A DNA stretch of 64,000 nt. Source: Gammaproteobacteria bacterium (GTDB lineage Bacteria > Pseudomonadota > Gammaproteobacteria > Pseudomonadales > Pseudohongiellaceae). The translations under genes and the position numbers were made by a program. The first letter of the stretch is position 1; each line of letters starts with the position of its first letter. The stretch covers positions 248,001 to 312,000 of the forward strand of contig JAJFKE010000011.1 in NCBI GenBank assembly GCA_021773355.1, given 5' to 3'. The notes beneath the pieces are model-generated. The model searched no databases. It was not told the DNA's origin and was given only the letters and a program-made list of their open reading frames with translations. Shown here piece by piece: positions 54,783 to 63,861 of this stretch.

Positions 54783-55733
54783 ATGACTCTTCATTCTAAT
54801 AACAAAAAAATCTTGGCAATGGGCGTTCCACTCTTATTTGTCGTACTCGGCCTTCAATCTGCGTTTGCCCAACTTAGTTATCGCTCCGGTGCGGAAATTG
54901 AACCCGGCTACGAAGGCTGGCGTGCAAATGAAGATGGCACTTATTCTCTTATCTTTGGCTATATGAATGAGAATTGGGAGGAGCAGCCGGATATTGAGGT
55001 GGGAGACAGTAATTTTTTCAGCCCAGGAGACCAGGACCGCGGTCAACCTACTCATTTCTTGCCCAGGCGCAATCGATTCACATTCGAAGTCGTAGTTCCT
55101 TCCGACTGGGGTGAACGCGAGCTGGTATGGACTATCACTCATAACGGAGAAACAAACAAAGCCTACGGCACTCTGGCGACCGACTATCTAGTTGACAATA
55201 TGGTAATTGCCTCCGAGACAGGCTCCTTGGGTGCCGGCACTAGTAGCCCGGAATCGCGAGCCAACACAGCCCCTGTTGTTACTGTACAAGGGGAAACCGT
55301 AAATGGCGGCTTGGTAAGAAATGCGAAAGTAGGCGAAGAAATCCTTATCACTACACATGTTGCAGATGATGGTCTGCCCAAGCCTCGACGTACTACTCAA
55401 CAACGGACCGCCACATCTACTCAAGAACGTATGATGCGGCCTCCGCGGCGCTCCACAGTGGGCAAGAGCAATGGACTATTTCTTTCTTGGAATAAGTATC
55501 GCGGCCCGGGTGCAGTCAGTTTCGAACCCGCGCAGGTTAAACCTTGGGAAGATACCCGTACCTCCGCTAATTCACCCTGGGGCGTTCTCTGGGTGCCTCC
55601 TGCCATTCCAGACGATGGTATGTATGAAGTTAGGGCAAGGTTCTCAGAACCGGGAGAGTATGTACTATGGGGCAGAGCAGATGATGGCGGACTTTATCAC
55701 GATCAGTACATTACCATAAACGTAAGTCCCTAA
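54783..55733 (+). CDS. Exported hypothetical protein, paralog B of a tandem pair
   Basis: The 316-residue protein has a signal peptide from ATG 54783, with GGGG upstream; a TTG four codons earlier is less likely. The mature part starts QLSYRSGAEIEPGYEGW and follows paralog A nearly end to end, with the same blocks and the C-terminal EYVLWGRADDGGLYHDQY. It differs mainly in the middle region (Thr/Gln-rich RRTTQQRTATSTQ). Because the terminator and 230 bp separate it from A, it is probably expressed separately. It converges with a CopC-like gene with two bases between stops. Confidence 0.8.
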   Translation: MTLHSNNKKILAMGVPLLFVVLGLQSAFAQLSYRSGAEIEPGYEGWRANEDGTYSLIFGYMNENWEEQPDIEVGDSNFFSPGDQDRGQPTHFLPRRNRFTFEVVVPSDWGERELVWTITHNGETNKAYGTLATDYLVDNMVIASETGSLGAGTSSPESRANTAPVVTVQGETVNGGLVRNAKVGEEILITTHVADDGLPKPRRTTQQRTATSTQERMMRPPRRSTVGKSNGLFLSWNKYRGPGAVSFEPAQVKPWEDTRTSANSPWGVLWVPPAIPDDGMYEVRARFSEPGEYVLWGRADDGGLYHDQYITINVSP

Positions 55734-55735
55734 AC

Positions 55736-56353
55736 TCAATTGGGATCAGCAGTGGCGTCTTCTGTCGCATCACCCGACTGTTGATCCTCTAGCTTGATAG
55801 TAAAAGGCGGATCGTATCGAGGTGGATCCTGGTTAAGTATTATCTTGGTACGAGGTGGGGTCACGAAGCGTGAATTTGGCCCCCCGTTTCTTGCTTCAAG
55901 AATTAATGCTTCAGCCGCCTTAGCAACCGACGGTGGCTCGGCGTTGGCTCCAAATGCGAAACTAAAGCTACCCCTGATCAATCGATCATTCTCGGCCAGA
56001 ATTGCCCAATCTGCCGTATAGTAAGTAGCAGCAGTTAACGGCGGAATATTCCAATCAAAACTTTCTTTAGTTTTAGGATCATAGCGAAAACTGATGTCAA
56101 CCCAGTCTCGAAGCTCATTTCGTAGTGTGAGCTTAACCAGTCGCACCCCATAAGGAAAAGCGAGCCGCAAATTATCGGGCGCCTCAGGCAAGACGCTATT
56201 GTCAGGGGGCGAAGTTTTGGTTTCTATGCCTATTCCTGTAATATCCGAATCCTGCTGATAGAGGTCAGCCGGAGGCGTTTGTGAATGGCTAGATTGCCAG
56301 AGCCCCAGATTCAGCAATATAAACCCAATTTTGTGGAAACAGTGTAATTTCAA
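55736..56353 (-). CDS. CopC-like exported protein lacking the usual copper-site residues
   Basis: The 205-residue protein has a signal peptide (about 1-24) and a CopC-type beta-barrel with VLPEAPDNLRLAFPYGVRLVKLTL and YYTADWAILAENDRLIRGSF. In CopC the matching place reads DGH, whose His with the N-terminal His binds Cu(II); here it reads ENDR. So copper binding of the standard kind is doubtful. A long disordered acidic tail (EDATADPN end) follows. It is on the opposite strand from paralog B and the thioesterase gene. Confidence 0.75.
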   Translation of the reverse strand: MKLHCFHKIGFILLNLGLWQSSHSQTPPADLYQQDSDITGIGIETKTSPPDNSVLPEAPDNLRLAFPYGVRLVKLTLRNELRDWVDISFRYDPKTKESFDWNIPPLTAATYYTADWAILAENDRLIRGSFSFAFGANAEPPSVAKAAEALILEARNGGPNSRFVTPPRTKIILNQDPPRYDPPFTIKLEDQQSGDATEDATADPN

Positions 56354-56513
56354 TGCTTTTCCAGTTTTGTCCCGCCATTCAGAAATAAAAAAAATACCAC
56401 GGCGGCATCAACATGATAGCGAAGAATATCATCGTAGGCCTTATTGGGGCAATGCGAACAAATTAGTGCAAGCGCTAACACAGGCGTAAAACGAACAACG
56501 AAGCAGGGCAAAT

Positions 56514-57311
56514 ATGCAGGGCAATAATCTGAAAGATATACTGGCCGATCTGGAATGCAGCAGCAACAACAGCACAACATTCAGCGAAAATTGGTCGCAA
56601 GGGCGTTCAGCTTTTGGTGGACTGGCAGCCGCATTCGCTGTTACTGCGATGAGAAAGCAATTGCCACAGCCGCAAACTATTCGCTCCTTAATGGTGTCTT
56701 TCATCGCACCTGTACCACCTGGACGCGTGCAGGTGGATGCAAGAATTCTTCGTCAGGGCAAAAACGTAAGCCAATGCAGCGCAAGCCTATTCGCCAATGA
56801 TCAGATCGCTCTACAGGCTATGGCTGCCTTTGGAAACTCCCGTGAGGCCTATCGTCCTCCAGCCCAAGCAAACAAGGAATTGCCTGATCGGAGTCAAGGT
56901 ATAAGCTTTAGCAGCCATGCAAAACGACTTCCACATTTCTTGCAATACTTCGATGGCTGCTGGATTGATGGTGGAATGCCGTTCTCTGGAAACTACAAGC
57001 CGTATTTGAAGATGTGGGTTCGACACAGGCAGGATTTATCGAACTTTCCCATTGAGAAGCTAGTGGCTATTGCGGACATTCCACCGCCGGTATTGTTATC
57101 TCATTTTGAGAAACCCCCAGTGCCGGCAAGTTCCTTGAGTTGGTCTCTTGAATTTGTTGAAGCGCCAGAATCCATTGCGGGTGAGTGGTTCTATCTAGAG
57201 TTTAATGTAGAGGGGGCGGCCGATGGCTATACACAACAATCGGGTAAAGTCTTTGATGAGTCGGGTCGTTTAGTGGCGCTAACGCGGCAGTGCATGGTCT
57301 ACTTTGGCTGA
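56514..57311 (+). CDS. Acyl-CoA thioesterase-like hot-dog protein
   Basis: The 265-residue protein has two hot-dog halves in the TesB/acyl-CoA thioesterase II style. FSENWSQGRSAFGGLAAAFA marks the N-terminal half with a Gly-rich loop, and RSLMVSFIAPVPPG is a typical strand-turn. Asp/Thr/Gln residues of the C-terminal active site are not fully clear. There is no signal peptide. It should hydrolyse acyl-CoA. It is preceded by an AGGGCA-type site and lies between two CopC-like genes with no evident operon partner. Confidence 0.85.
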   Translation: MQGNNLKDILADLECSSNNSTTFSENWSQGRSAFGGLAAAFAVTAMRKQLPQPQTIRSLMVSFIAPVPPGRVQVDARILRQGKNVSQCSASLFANDQIALQAMAAFGNSREAYRPPAQANKELPDRSQGISFSSHAKRLPHFLQYFDGCWIDGGMPFSGNYKPYLKMWVRHRQDLSNFPIEKLVAIADIPPPVLLSHFEKPPVPASSLSWSLEFVEAPESIAGEWFYLEFNVEGAADGYTQQSGKVFDESGRLVALTRQCMVYFG

Positions 57312-57410
57312 GGGATTCTGAAAACCTGAATAATCCAATTTCATTGCATAGAGACTGGCCATGCTTTTTGTTAGAATTACTGGCAGCTATATGTCCGCGA
57401 GGTTTTTAAG

Positions 57411-57908
57411 TTGATAAAGATTGGCTATTGTCATGGAAGGGTCTGCCCAGCAATCGTTGCGGCGATATTCTCGCTATTCATGTCTACTATGTCCGTAGCG
57501 CAGCATAGTCATGGAATTCTGACCCCTGGCGTAACCTTTCCTCAAGATGACTCAGTGCTAACCGATCCGCCTCAATTGATAACAATGAGTTTTAGAGTCG
57601 ATGTCCGACTTCTTAAACTCGCCTTGTATACGGCAGATGACGAATGGATCAATATAAATTTCCAGTACGACCCATCACGGCTGAGTCATAGTTTTGTTTT
57701 ACCAATCCCTGGCGAGCTGCCTGCATCCGAATATTATACTGCTCGCTGGTCTGTAACAGATGATCGAAGTAGATTGGTAAATGGTGAATTCAAATTTGCG
57801 TTTGGCCCAGGTGCAATCCCTCCGTCAGAAACGATCGCCTCTAGAGTCAGTGAGCTTGAAGAGAATTTGCCTTCTACAGGTTCCTACCGATTGGATACAG
57901 TTCAATAG
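57411..57908 (+). CDS. CopC-like exported protein lacking the usual copper-site residues
   Basis: The 165-residue protein starts at TTG 57411 with GAGG eight bases upstream and has a signal peptide ending near SVAQ. The mature protein begins close to HSHG and continues in the CopC pattern with LTDPPQLITMSFRVDVRLLKLALY and ARWSVTDDRSRLVNGEF. The DGH motif is replaced by DDR, so the standard Cu(II) site is lost although the N-terminal His-x-His is present. It resembles the protein at 55736 more than classical CopC. Confidence 0.75.
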   Translation: MIKIGYCHGRVCPAIVAAIFSLFMSTMSVAQHSHGILTPGVTFPQDDSVLTDPPQLITMSFRVDVRLLKLALYTADDEWININFQYDPSRLSHSFVLPIPGELPASEYYTARWSVTDDRSRLVNGEFKFAFGPGAIPPSETIASRVSELEENLPSTGSYRLDTVQ

Positions 57909-57947
57909 CCATTAATAGGTTTTGCAAAAAGTGCGGCGCATAAGCGA

Positions 57948-58685
57948 CTAACGAAATTTAAATCCCTGTGTAGCCAAAAAATCTTTCATATGAGGTCTGG
58001 CCTTTTCTGAAAGGAGACTGGATACTTGTTCGGTCCAGCTTATGCCGTGTCCGCCTCCTGTTCTTGTGCGATAGTACTCTCGAATATTTTCATCGTACGC
58101 AGCTATCGCCTCCCTATCTCCTTCTTCGTTATAAACTTCCTGTTTCAAAACAACAGATAGAGGCAAGCGCGGTTTAACTTCTGGATCTTGATCGGGGTAA
58201 CCAAGGCAAAGGCCGAATACCGGGTAAACGCCCCGGGGTAATTGTAATAATTCTGATACCTGCGCTGGGTCATTTCGGATTCCGCCGATATAACATATTC
58301 CCAGGCCGACAGATTCAGCTGCTGCCACCATACTCTGGGCCATGAGAGCGACATCAACCGTTGCTATCATAAAGTGCTCTGTATAATCCCCTTCGAAGGA
58401 TTTTCCATATTCCTTACAATAATTACCTGCTCTTTTTAAGTCGGCACAGAAAATCATAAACTCGGCTGCTGCTTCAACCCAGCCTTGATTTCCTGCCAGT
58501 TTTGCGATCGCACTACGAGTTTCCTTGTCTGTAACCCTGACTATAGTAGCACCCTGTAAGAAACTGGATGTTGCTGCCGACTGTCCCGCAACAATGAGTT
58601 CAGCGAACAAATCTGGGTCGATAGCACGATCAGTATATTTTCGAATGCTACGATGGGATTTCAGCAGATCAATCACTGAGCTCAT
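57948..58685 (-). CDS. NfsA-like nitroreductase (FMN flavoprotein)
   Basis: The 245-residue protein starts LLKSHRSIRKYTDR, the FMN-phosphate Arg-rich motif of the NfsA/FRP-type nitroreductases, and has SAATSSFLQ, GLGICYIGGIRN and VFGLCLGYPDQ. These enzymes reduce nitro-aromatics, quinones or flavins with NAD(P)H. The length fits the NfsA group. It converges with the CopC-like gene and is followed on the same strand, upstream, by the serine hydrolase gene 44 bp away, so the two may be one unit. Confidence 0.92.
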   Translation of the reverse strand: MSSVIDLLKSHRSIRKYTDRAIDPDLFAELIVAGQSAATSSFLQGATIVRVTDKETRSAIAKLAGNQGWVEAAAEFMIFCADLKRAGNYCKEYGKSFEGDYTEHFMIATVDVALMAQSMVAAAESVGLGICYIGGIRNDPAQVSELLQLPRGVYPVFGLCLGYPDQDPEVKPRLPLSVVLKQEVYNEEGDREAIAAYDENIREYYRTRTGGGHGISWTEQVSSLLSEKARPHMKDFLATQGFKFR

Positions 58686-58729
58686 AGGGAATTACCTGTT
58701 AAGTTGCTTGCGACGGTGTGGCGCAAGAG

Positions 58730-59983
58730 TTAGTGGCTTGTATTAGTTAGATTATCGAGGAACGCTGGGACGATGTCATTGGCTAAGTTGGATTCTGCAT
58801 TGAAAAGAAGTACTAATCCAATATTTGCAGCAGGAACAAACGCCATTTCCGATCTATAGCCGCGCACTCCTCCACCGTGATGGATCACTCTTTGCCCTTC
58901 GTAATCAAAAACTCGCCAGCCAGTTGCGTAATACGCTTTCTCGAGTCCCGACCAACGGTTAAAATAATTTCCCCTTGGTGTAGCGATAATTGGTTCATGC
59001 ATGTGAGATAGAAGATCGGGCGACATAACTTCTGGAAAAGCCCCCAGGTTAGCGCGCAACCACATGCTCATATCAAAGATACTGGCGTTGATACCGGAGG
59101 CTGGAGCGACAGAATAGTAAGCCGGATTATTAGTCGTAGTTCGCCATGATCCACGTGATTTACGATGAGGCTGTGTCGCTTCGTCGCTCTGCAAGAATGC
59201 TTCCTGTCCAATGGAAGCGGTTATCATGCCTAACGGTTTAAAAATTTGTTCGTAGATATATTTCTCATAGCTTGCACCGGTACTCTCCTCAACCACATCC
59301 GCTAATATCGAAAAAACGACATTCTGGTAGCCATAACATTCCCCAGGTTGACACACGGTGGGTATCTTTTGAAATCTGGGTTTGATGCGATCGTAAGAGA
59401 CACCGTCATCCAGTAAATTTGAGTAAGAATGAGGCATTAGGCCGGTTGAGTGGCTAACCAGATGCTTCAGAGTAATTCCCTGTGAGGAAGGTCTGGTACC
59501 TAAACGCAGCGCAGGAAAAAGTTCGGTTAACTTTGTGTCCCAGGATTGGTAATTTTGCTCCACCATTAAAGTCGTAGCAGCACCTGCAAATGTTTTCGAC
59601 ATGGAGGCAATTCTAAAAATGGAATCAGTATTTACAGCTAAACCAGTTTCCATACTCCTAACGCCCCAGGTCTGCATGTGCATAATGCCCTCGCGAGATA
59701 CAATCGCCAGCGCGACTCCAGGAATTTTGTTCTCCCTGGTTGCAGCTTCCATCCACGAGACAAACTCCGACAAGTCGTAGTTATAATCGGTATCGATAGC
59801 CAGGCCATCAGCAAAGGCAGAGCCCCAATTAAGTATCAGAACCAACGCTAGGGATAACTGGAAAGTCACAGTGCTTCGAGACAGACGTTCGCATTCTATT
59901 TGATCAAGCGACAACTCGTATATTGGAGTATTGTTATAGATATTAATAAGCTTCACTTCTACCGGAGGGCCATGAGACGTCAA
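58730..59983 (-). CDS. Beta-lactamase-fold serine hydrolase (class C / EstB-like)
   Basis: The 417-residue frame contains a penicillin-binding-type fold with the S-x-x-K motif SMSK, the Y-x-N motif in YGYQNVVFS and the H-x-G motif in VIHHGGG. The N-terminus has a hydrophobic export signal (TFQLSLALVLILNWGSAFADG), so it acts in the periplasm. It may be an esterase, D-aminopeptidase or beta-lactamase; which is not clear. The start is unresolved: TTG 59983 gives a long pre-signal part, and later TTG or GTG codons (for example GTG 59869) lie nearer the signal. A terminator of the next gene ends just beyond. Confidence 0.88.
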   Translation of the reverse strand: MTSHGPPVEVKLINIYNNTPIYELSLDQIECERLSRSTVTFQLSLALVLILNWGSAFADGLAIDTDYNYDLSEFVSWMEAATRENKIPGVALAIVSREGIMHMQTWGVRSMETGLAVNTDSIFRIASMSKTFAGAATTLMVEQNYQSWDTKLTELFPALRLGTRPSSQGITLKHLVSHSTGLMPHSYSNLLDDGVSYDRIKPRFQKIPTVCQPGECYGYQNVVFSILADVVEESTGASYEKYIYEQIFKPLGMITASIGQEAFLQSDEATQPHRKSRGSWRTTTNNPAYYSVAPASGINASIFDMSMWLRANLGAFPEVMSPDLLSHMHEPIIATPRGNYFNRWSGLEKAYYATGWRVFDYEGQRVIHHGGGVRGYRSEMAFVPAANIGLVLLFNAESNLANDIVPAFLDNLTNTSH

Positions 59984-60078
59984 TTATAAATTGACCGCAT
60001 TGCTAAGAATAGAAACATTATACCGATGTTATGAAACTTACTAGCAAGCAAATTACCAGGAATCCAAAGATTGAGTTT

Positions 60079-60112
60079 AAAAAAAAGCCGACTTAACTCT
60101 CATTAAGTCGGC
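60079..60112 (-). terminator. Intrinsic terminator of the DegQ-type gene
   Basis: On the minus strand a perfect 10-bp stem (GCCGACTTAA with TTAAGTCGGC, 6-nt loop) is followed by eight T. It lies 66 bp after the stop at 60179. Confidence 0.92.
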
Positions 60113-60178
60113 CAATCGGGGGCACATTTTAGGTCTAAAATATAGCTAGGTGCTTGCTCTGGAATGAGTCTCGCCGCA

Positions 60179-61594
60179 TTAAGGCAGAAACAACAGCATG
60201 CGACGCCCCTCCCTGAGAACAGTTAGTGCAGAGAAACGACGGTCGCCGCCCTCCGATTCCAATTGGGTTGCTGCGTTGAAAGCCGCCAAATCAGAGACTG
60301 GCCGTCGATTTACCTCAATAATTACATCACCTTCTCGCAAGCCAGCGGCAAAGGCTTCGCCGAATTGACTTAAAGAAACGATTTCAACCCCTTTATTTTC
60401 ATATGTATTATTCATCTTATATGTTTGAAGTCGTGCACCACGGTATTCACGAACCGCAGCTGGAGCGCTGTCAGTTGTGGCCAGTTCAGCACTCGAGCCT
60501 GCAATCCTGGCTGTTAGTTGTTCGCGCTCTCCATTCCTGTAAAGCACCAAATCCACCTCTTGTTCCTGCAGCATAAGACCTACCATATTTCGCAGCTGTC
60601 GGCTTCCTCGAATCGGCTTACCATCGATTTCGACGATGACGTCGGAAATCTCTACACCAGCTCTTTGAGCCGCACTATCGGGTAATATGCTGATCACCAC
60701 GGCGCCGTACTCAACATCCACATCGAGGGCGGCAACGATATCGGGAGTCGCATCGGCAATGGTGACTCCTAACAATCCACGGCGCACTTCCCCATCTCTC
60801 TTTAGATGCTCCATAACACTCGAAACCATATCAGTGGGTACTGCAAAGCCGATTCCATTACTGCCCCCATTCCCACTAATGATGGCAGTATTGATACCTA
60901 TCAGATTGCCTTCCATATCAACCAAGGCCCCTCCGGAATTCCCCAAATTGATGGCAGCATCGGTCTGAATGAAATCCTCATAGTTATCGTTGTTGATTCC
61001 AGCACGGCCTAATGCGCTCACTATGCCTGAGGTTACCGTCTGTCCTATGCCAAAGGGATTGCCGATCGCCACTACATAGTCTCCTACCTGTACAGAAGCT
61101 ATGTCTGCAAATCCGATTTCAAGCAGATTATCTGCGACCACTCTTAGTAGTGCCACATCGGTACCTGGATCGCTACCCAATAGGGTGGCTGCTATTGTCC
61201 TATCATCGCTTAGTCGTACCGTGATCGAAGAAGCGCCCTCTACCACATGGTGATTGGTTATTATCAATCCCTCTTCGGCATCGACAATTACGCCGGAACC
61301 CGCTCCCGTGGAATAGGGTCGCCGGCCACTATCCGGACTGGGCAGCTGCTCGAAATAGCGCCGCACACCCTCGGGAAGCCCTTCCCCATTGAAGAAATAG
61401 CGCCCTGAAGTCGGAGCTGATTTGCTTACCTGAATGCTGACAACCGCTGGGGTTACCCGCTGTAGCATGGGGGCAAGTGATGGTATTCCCTGCTCTAGAG
61501 CCACCGTACTAATTGCCTGGGCCTGCGCCGCGGCAAGACAAAACACGACAAGGCCTAGTATTCTGCTCAAGTTCATTGAATTTCCAATAGTCAT
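60179..61594 (-). CDS. degQ: Periplasmic DegQ/HtrA-family serine protease
   Basis: The 471-residue protein has a signal peptide, a trypsin-like domain with the triad H116 (ITNHHVVEG), D146 (GTDVALL) and S220 (NLGNSGGALV), and two PDZ domains in the C-terminal half (about 280-370 and 385-470). Length and domain order match DegQ/DegP. It degrades or refolds misfolded envelope proteins. ATG 61594 has GGGAGA seven bases upstream; ATG 61576 is an alternative. The Q-linker and loop LA of DegP are shorter here, so DegQ type is preferred. The gene is single, ended by a strong terminator. Confidence 0.95.
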   Translation of the reverse strand: MTIGNSMNLSRILGLVVFCLAAAQAQAISTVALEQGIPSLAPMLQRVTPAVVSIQVSKSAPTSGRYFFNGEGLPEGVRRYFEQLPSPDSGRRPYSTGAGSGVIVDAEEGLIITNHHVVEGASSITVRLSDDRTIAATLLGSDPGTDVALLRVVADNLLEIGFADIASVQVGDYVVAIGNPFGIGQTVTSGIVSALGRAGINNDNYEDFIQTDAAINLGNSGGALVDMEGNLIGINTAIISGNGGSNGIGFAVPTDMVSSVMEHLKRDGEVRRGLLGVTIADATPDIVAALDVDVEYGAVVISILPDSAAQRAGVEISDVIVEIDGKPIRGSRQLRNMVGLMLQEQEVDLVLYRNGEREQLTARIAGSSAELATTDSAPAAVREYRGARLQTYKMNNTYENKGVEIVSLSQFGEAFAAGLREGDVIIEVNRRPVSDLAAFNAATQLESEGGDRRFSALTVLREGRRMLLFLP

Positions 61595-61877
61595 CTTGAA
61601 ATCTCCCGTATAAACCCTATGGATAACTCAGCTCTAGCGCGTGAAACGATTAAGGGCTGTAGTGGCCATTAATCTATGGGTAGAAGCGACGAATAACCTG
61701 AAATTGCGATGAACTTTATGTCCAGAAAACCTGCGGAGGGAGAAAATTGCAGTTTAGGCGGTCTTATTGAATTAGAATGGTTTGGTACAGACTAGTTGCC
61801 AAAATGGCTTGGTTAAATGCAGCTTCCTGGCGGTATTGTAATTAAATTTCTGAAGCCTATGCGGGTGCGTAAATTTC

Positions 61878-62882
61878 ATGGTAATTATGATCACAGAGCA
61901 AACAGATAGAGAGCCACGTCAGCGAGAATCGCAGGCCAGGCCCGCGCTTTCCGCACAGTTTTTCGTAGGAGATTGGCAGGTGCTGCCCGAGTTTAATCGG
62001 CTACAACATCGTAAAGATGCCAGCGTACGCCAGCTAGAACCTCGTCTAGTGAACTTACTCTGCTATCTGGCCGCCAACTCAGATCGCGTCCTATCCCGCG
62101 ACCAATTAATACAGGAACTGTGGCCTCGCGTCGTCGTCAATGAAAATTCCCTAACCCGTGCGGTTTCTGAGCTGCGCAAGCAGCTAAACTCAGTCGATGC
62201 TACAGTAACTGACTATATAGAAACTATCCCCAAACGCGGCTACCGCCTAATTCCAGCAGTGGAATCGGAGGCGCTGGAGCATGGTCGAAATCCCAAGCAG
62301 GTAGCTCGTTTTACCGGGACAATGGTTTCTCAAAACTCGCAGTGGAAATACGGCTCCGCAATTACAGCGATTTGTCTCAGCCTCGTAATTTCATCCTGGT
62401 TTGCTTTAAATACAAGTAGCAATCTGCTCGAACAAGGTAATGCAGTATTACTCTCTGATAAAATCCTTGAAGCGAAGCCCGACTACTATGGCGGCAAGCT
62501 AACTCTTAGCACCATGGACAATGAAACAATGGTGGTGGAATCAATAGCCACCCCGGTGGTATCGATGGACGAAAAGCAGTATGCCTTTATCCAATACGAT
62601 TCAGCTGGATCCACAATTTTTCTTGGAGGACTGGATACGGCAATCGAACCTGTACCGGTTTTCTTTAGCAAGCGACACTTATTCAATCTGGCATGGTCAC
62701 CGGTGGGGAATAATTTGTTATTCGCAATGAAACCATCTATGAGAACAGCTGCCGTTTTTTCATCAATAAGCGAAACTGCTGAATTGCTCATGCTAAACCT
62801 GAACACTTTGGAAACAAGTCGCCTAATTCGGGATATCAATCCAACTGAAACGGATTCTAGGTCCGGCCTCAACCTTACTTAG
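61878..62882 (+). CDS. CadC/ToxR-like membrane-anchored winged-helix regulator
   Basis: The 334-residue protein has an N-terminal OmpR-type winged helix (about residues 30-130) with ARPALSAQFFVGDWQV, LEPRLVNLLCYLAANSDRVLSRDQL and YIETIPKRGYRL. A single transmembrane helix follows at about 155-175 (YGSAITAICLSLVISSWF). The periplasmic part has beta-type repeats but is short and ends at 334. CadC-like proteins sense periplasmic signals and activate genes from the membrane. It is divergent from degQ, with 283 bp between the starts, so degQ is a candidate target. ATG 61878 or 61887. Confidence 0.9.
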   Translation: MVIMITEQTDREPRQRESQARPALSAQFFVGDWQVLPEFNRLQHRKDASVRQLEPRLVNLLCYLAANSDRVLSRDQLIQELWPRVVVNENSLTRAVSELRKQLNSVDATVTDYIETIPKRGYRLIPAVESEALEHGRNPKQVARFTGTMVSQNSQWKYGSAITAICLSLVISSWFALNTSSNLLEQGNAVLLSDKILEAKPDYYGGKLTLSTMDNETMVVESIATPVVSMDEKQYAFIQYDSAGSTIFLGGLDTAIEPVPVFFSKRHLFNLAWSPVGNNLLFAMKPSMRTAAVFSSISETAELLMLNLNTLETSRLIRDINPTETDSRSGLNLT

Positions 62883-62931
62883 TAGCCCCACCCTTCAGGA
62901 ATTAGTTGTGTAACATGAACTACTATTTTCT

Positions 62932-63852
62932 CTAGTGCCCGGCAGGGCCCACTATCGTGGACAAATATGAGGTGAAGATTAAAATCATGGAGGCTAGCAC
63001 TAATTCATAGCGAATTGATGTTCGCAGTTTTGTCACACTTGTGCTGCCTCTAAGCGCCGGCACCAAAACAAATTTATTAATTGCTGCCACCACAAGTAAC
63101 GCGAACACTAAAATAAACTTGCCCAATAGCGCCACGCCATATGGAGTGCTAAGTAAATCCTTCGGAGAGCTAAGCAGCTCCAGCAGCATCAATACGCCGC
63201 CTAAAAATAGAATCAGCAAAATTGCAATCGCATCACTCCCAAAACGCTTCAGGGTGTATCGTAGTGAATCTAAATCTGAACTCCGACTTAATTGCAGAAA
63301 AGGTAACAGGCAGCCTATCCAGGCAGCAAAGGCAATAAAGTGAGCAACAATAGCGACCTGTGCGGTTAAGCTAAGAACAGATACATGACCGGTAACTCTG
63401 TGACTAAAAGCCAATAACAAGAGCGCAACAAGGATCAAGATAAACATTAGCTGATCTAGACTACTGGTAATAACTTTATCGGAGCGCTGCAAATTTTTGC
63501 GTAAGAATAAACTACAGGCCGCAGCCAGAAAAAAAGCTAATAATCTGAAAAATGTTACGTCACCAAGGCCTGTCTCCATTAGTATCGATATCATGTCCAA
63601 ATCGAACATGCCATTAATTCCGCTATCGTTTATCAATCCAACCTGAATCAGAAAACCCAGCACGGTTCCTTGAAAACCGATTACAGCACCGATGAGAATA
63701 TAAGAGTAATTGAAGGCTAAGAATTGTCGACTTGCAGATGAGTAACGCCAAGCGCCAAGGCAGCCACCAGCGATACTAGCGGCACCAATATAGAGAAGTA
63801 GTTTACCGAGAAGGCTTGCTAGTTCCCAACTGTCAGGAAGGGTGAACACCAA
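62932..63852 (-). CDS. copD: CopD-like copper resistance membrane protein
   Basis: The 306-residue polytopic protein has about eight helices with LTAQVAIVAHFIAFAAWIG and GKFILVFALLVVAAINKF in the CopD pattern. The conserved His and Trp are in VAHFIAFAAW. CopD acts with CopC to move copper across the inner membrane. The start is TTG 63852 or GTG 63849; the choice is open. It lies nine bases downstream of copC on the same strand. Confidence 0.88.
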   Translation of the reverse strand: MVFTLPDSWELASLLGKLLLYIGAASIAGGCLGAWRYSSASRQFLAFNYSYILIGAVIGFQGTVLGFLIQVGLINDSGINGMFDLDMISILMETGLGDVTFFRLLAFFLAAACSLFLRKNLQRSDKVITSSLDQLMFILILVALLLLAFSHRVTGHVSVLSLTAQVAIVAHFIAFAAWIGCLLPFLQLSRSSDLDSLRYTLKRFGSDAIAILLILFLGGVLMLLELLSSPKDLLSTPYGVALLGKFILVFALLVVAAINKFVLVPALRGSTSVTKLRTSIRYELVLASMILIFTSYLSTIVGPAGH

Positions 63853-63861
63853 CCAGGGTAT

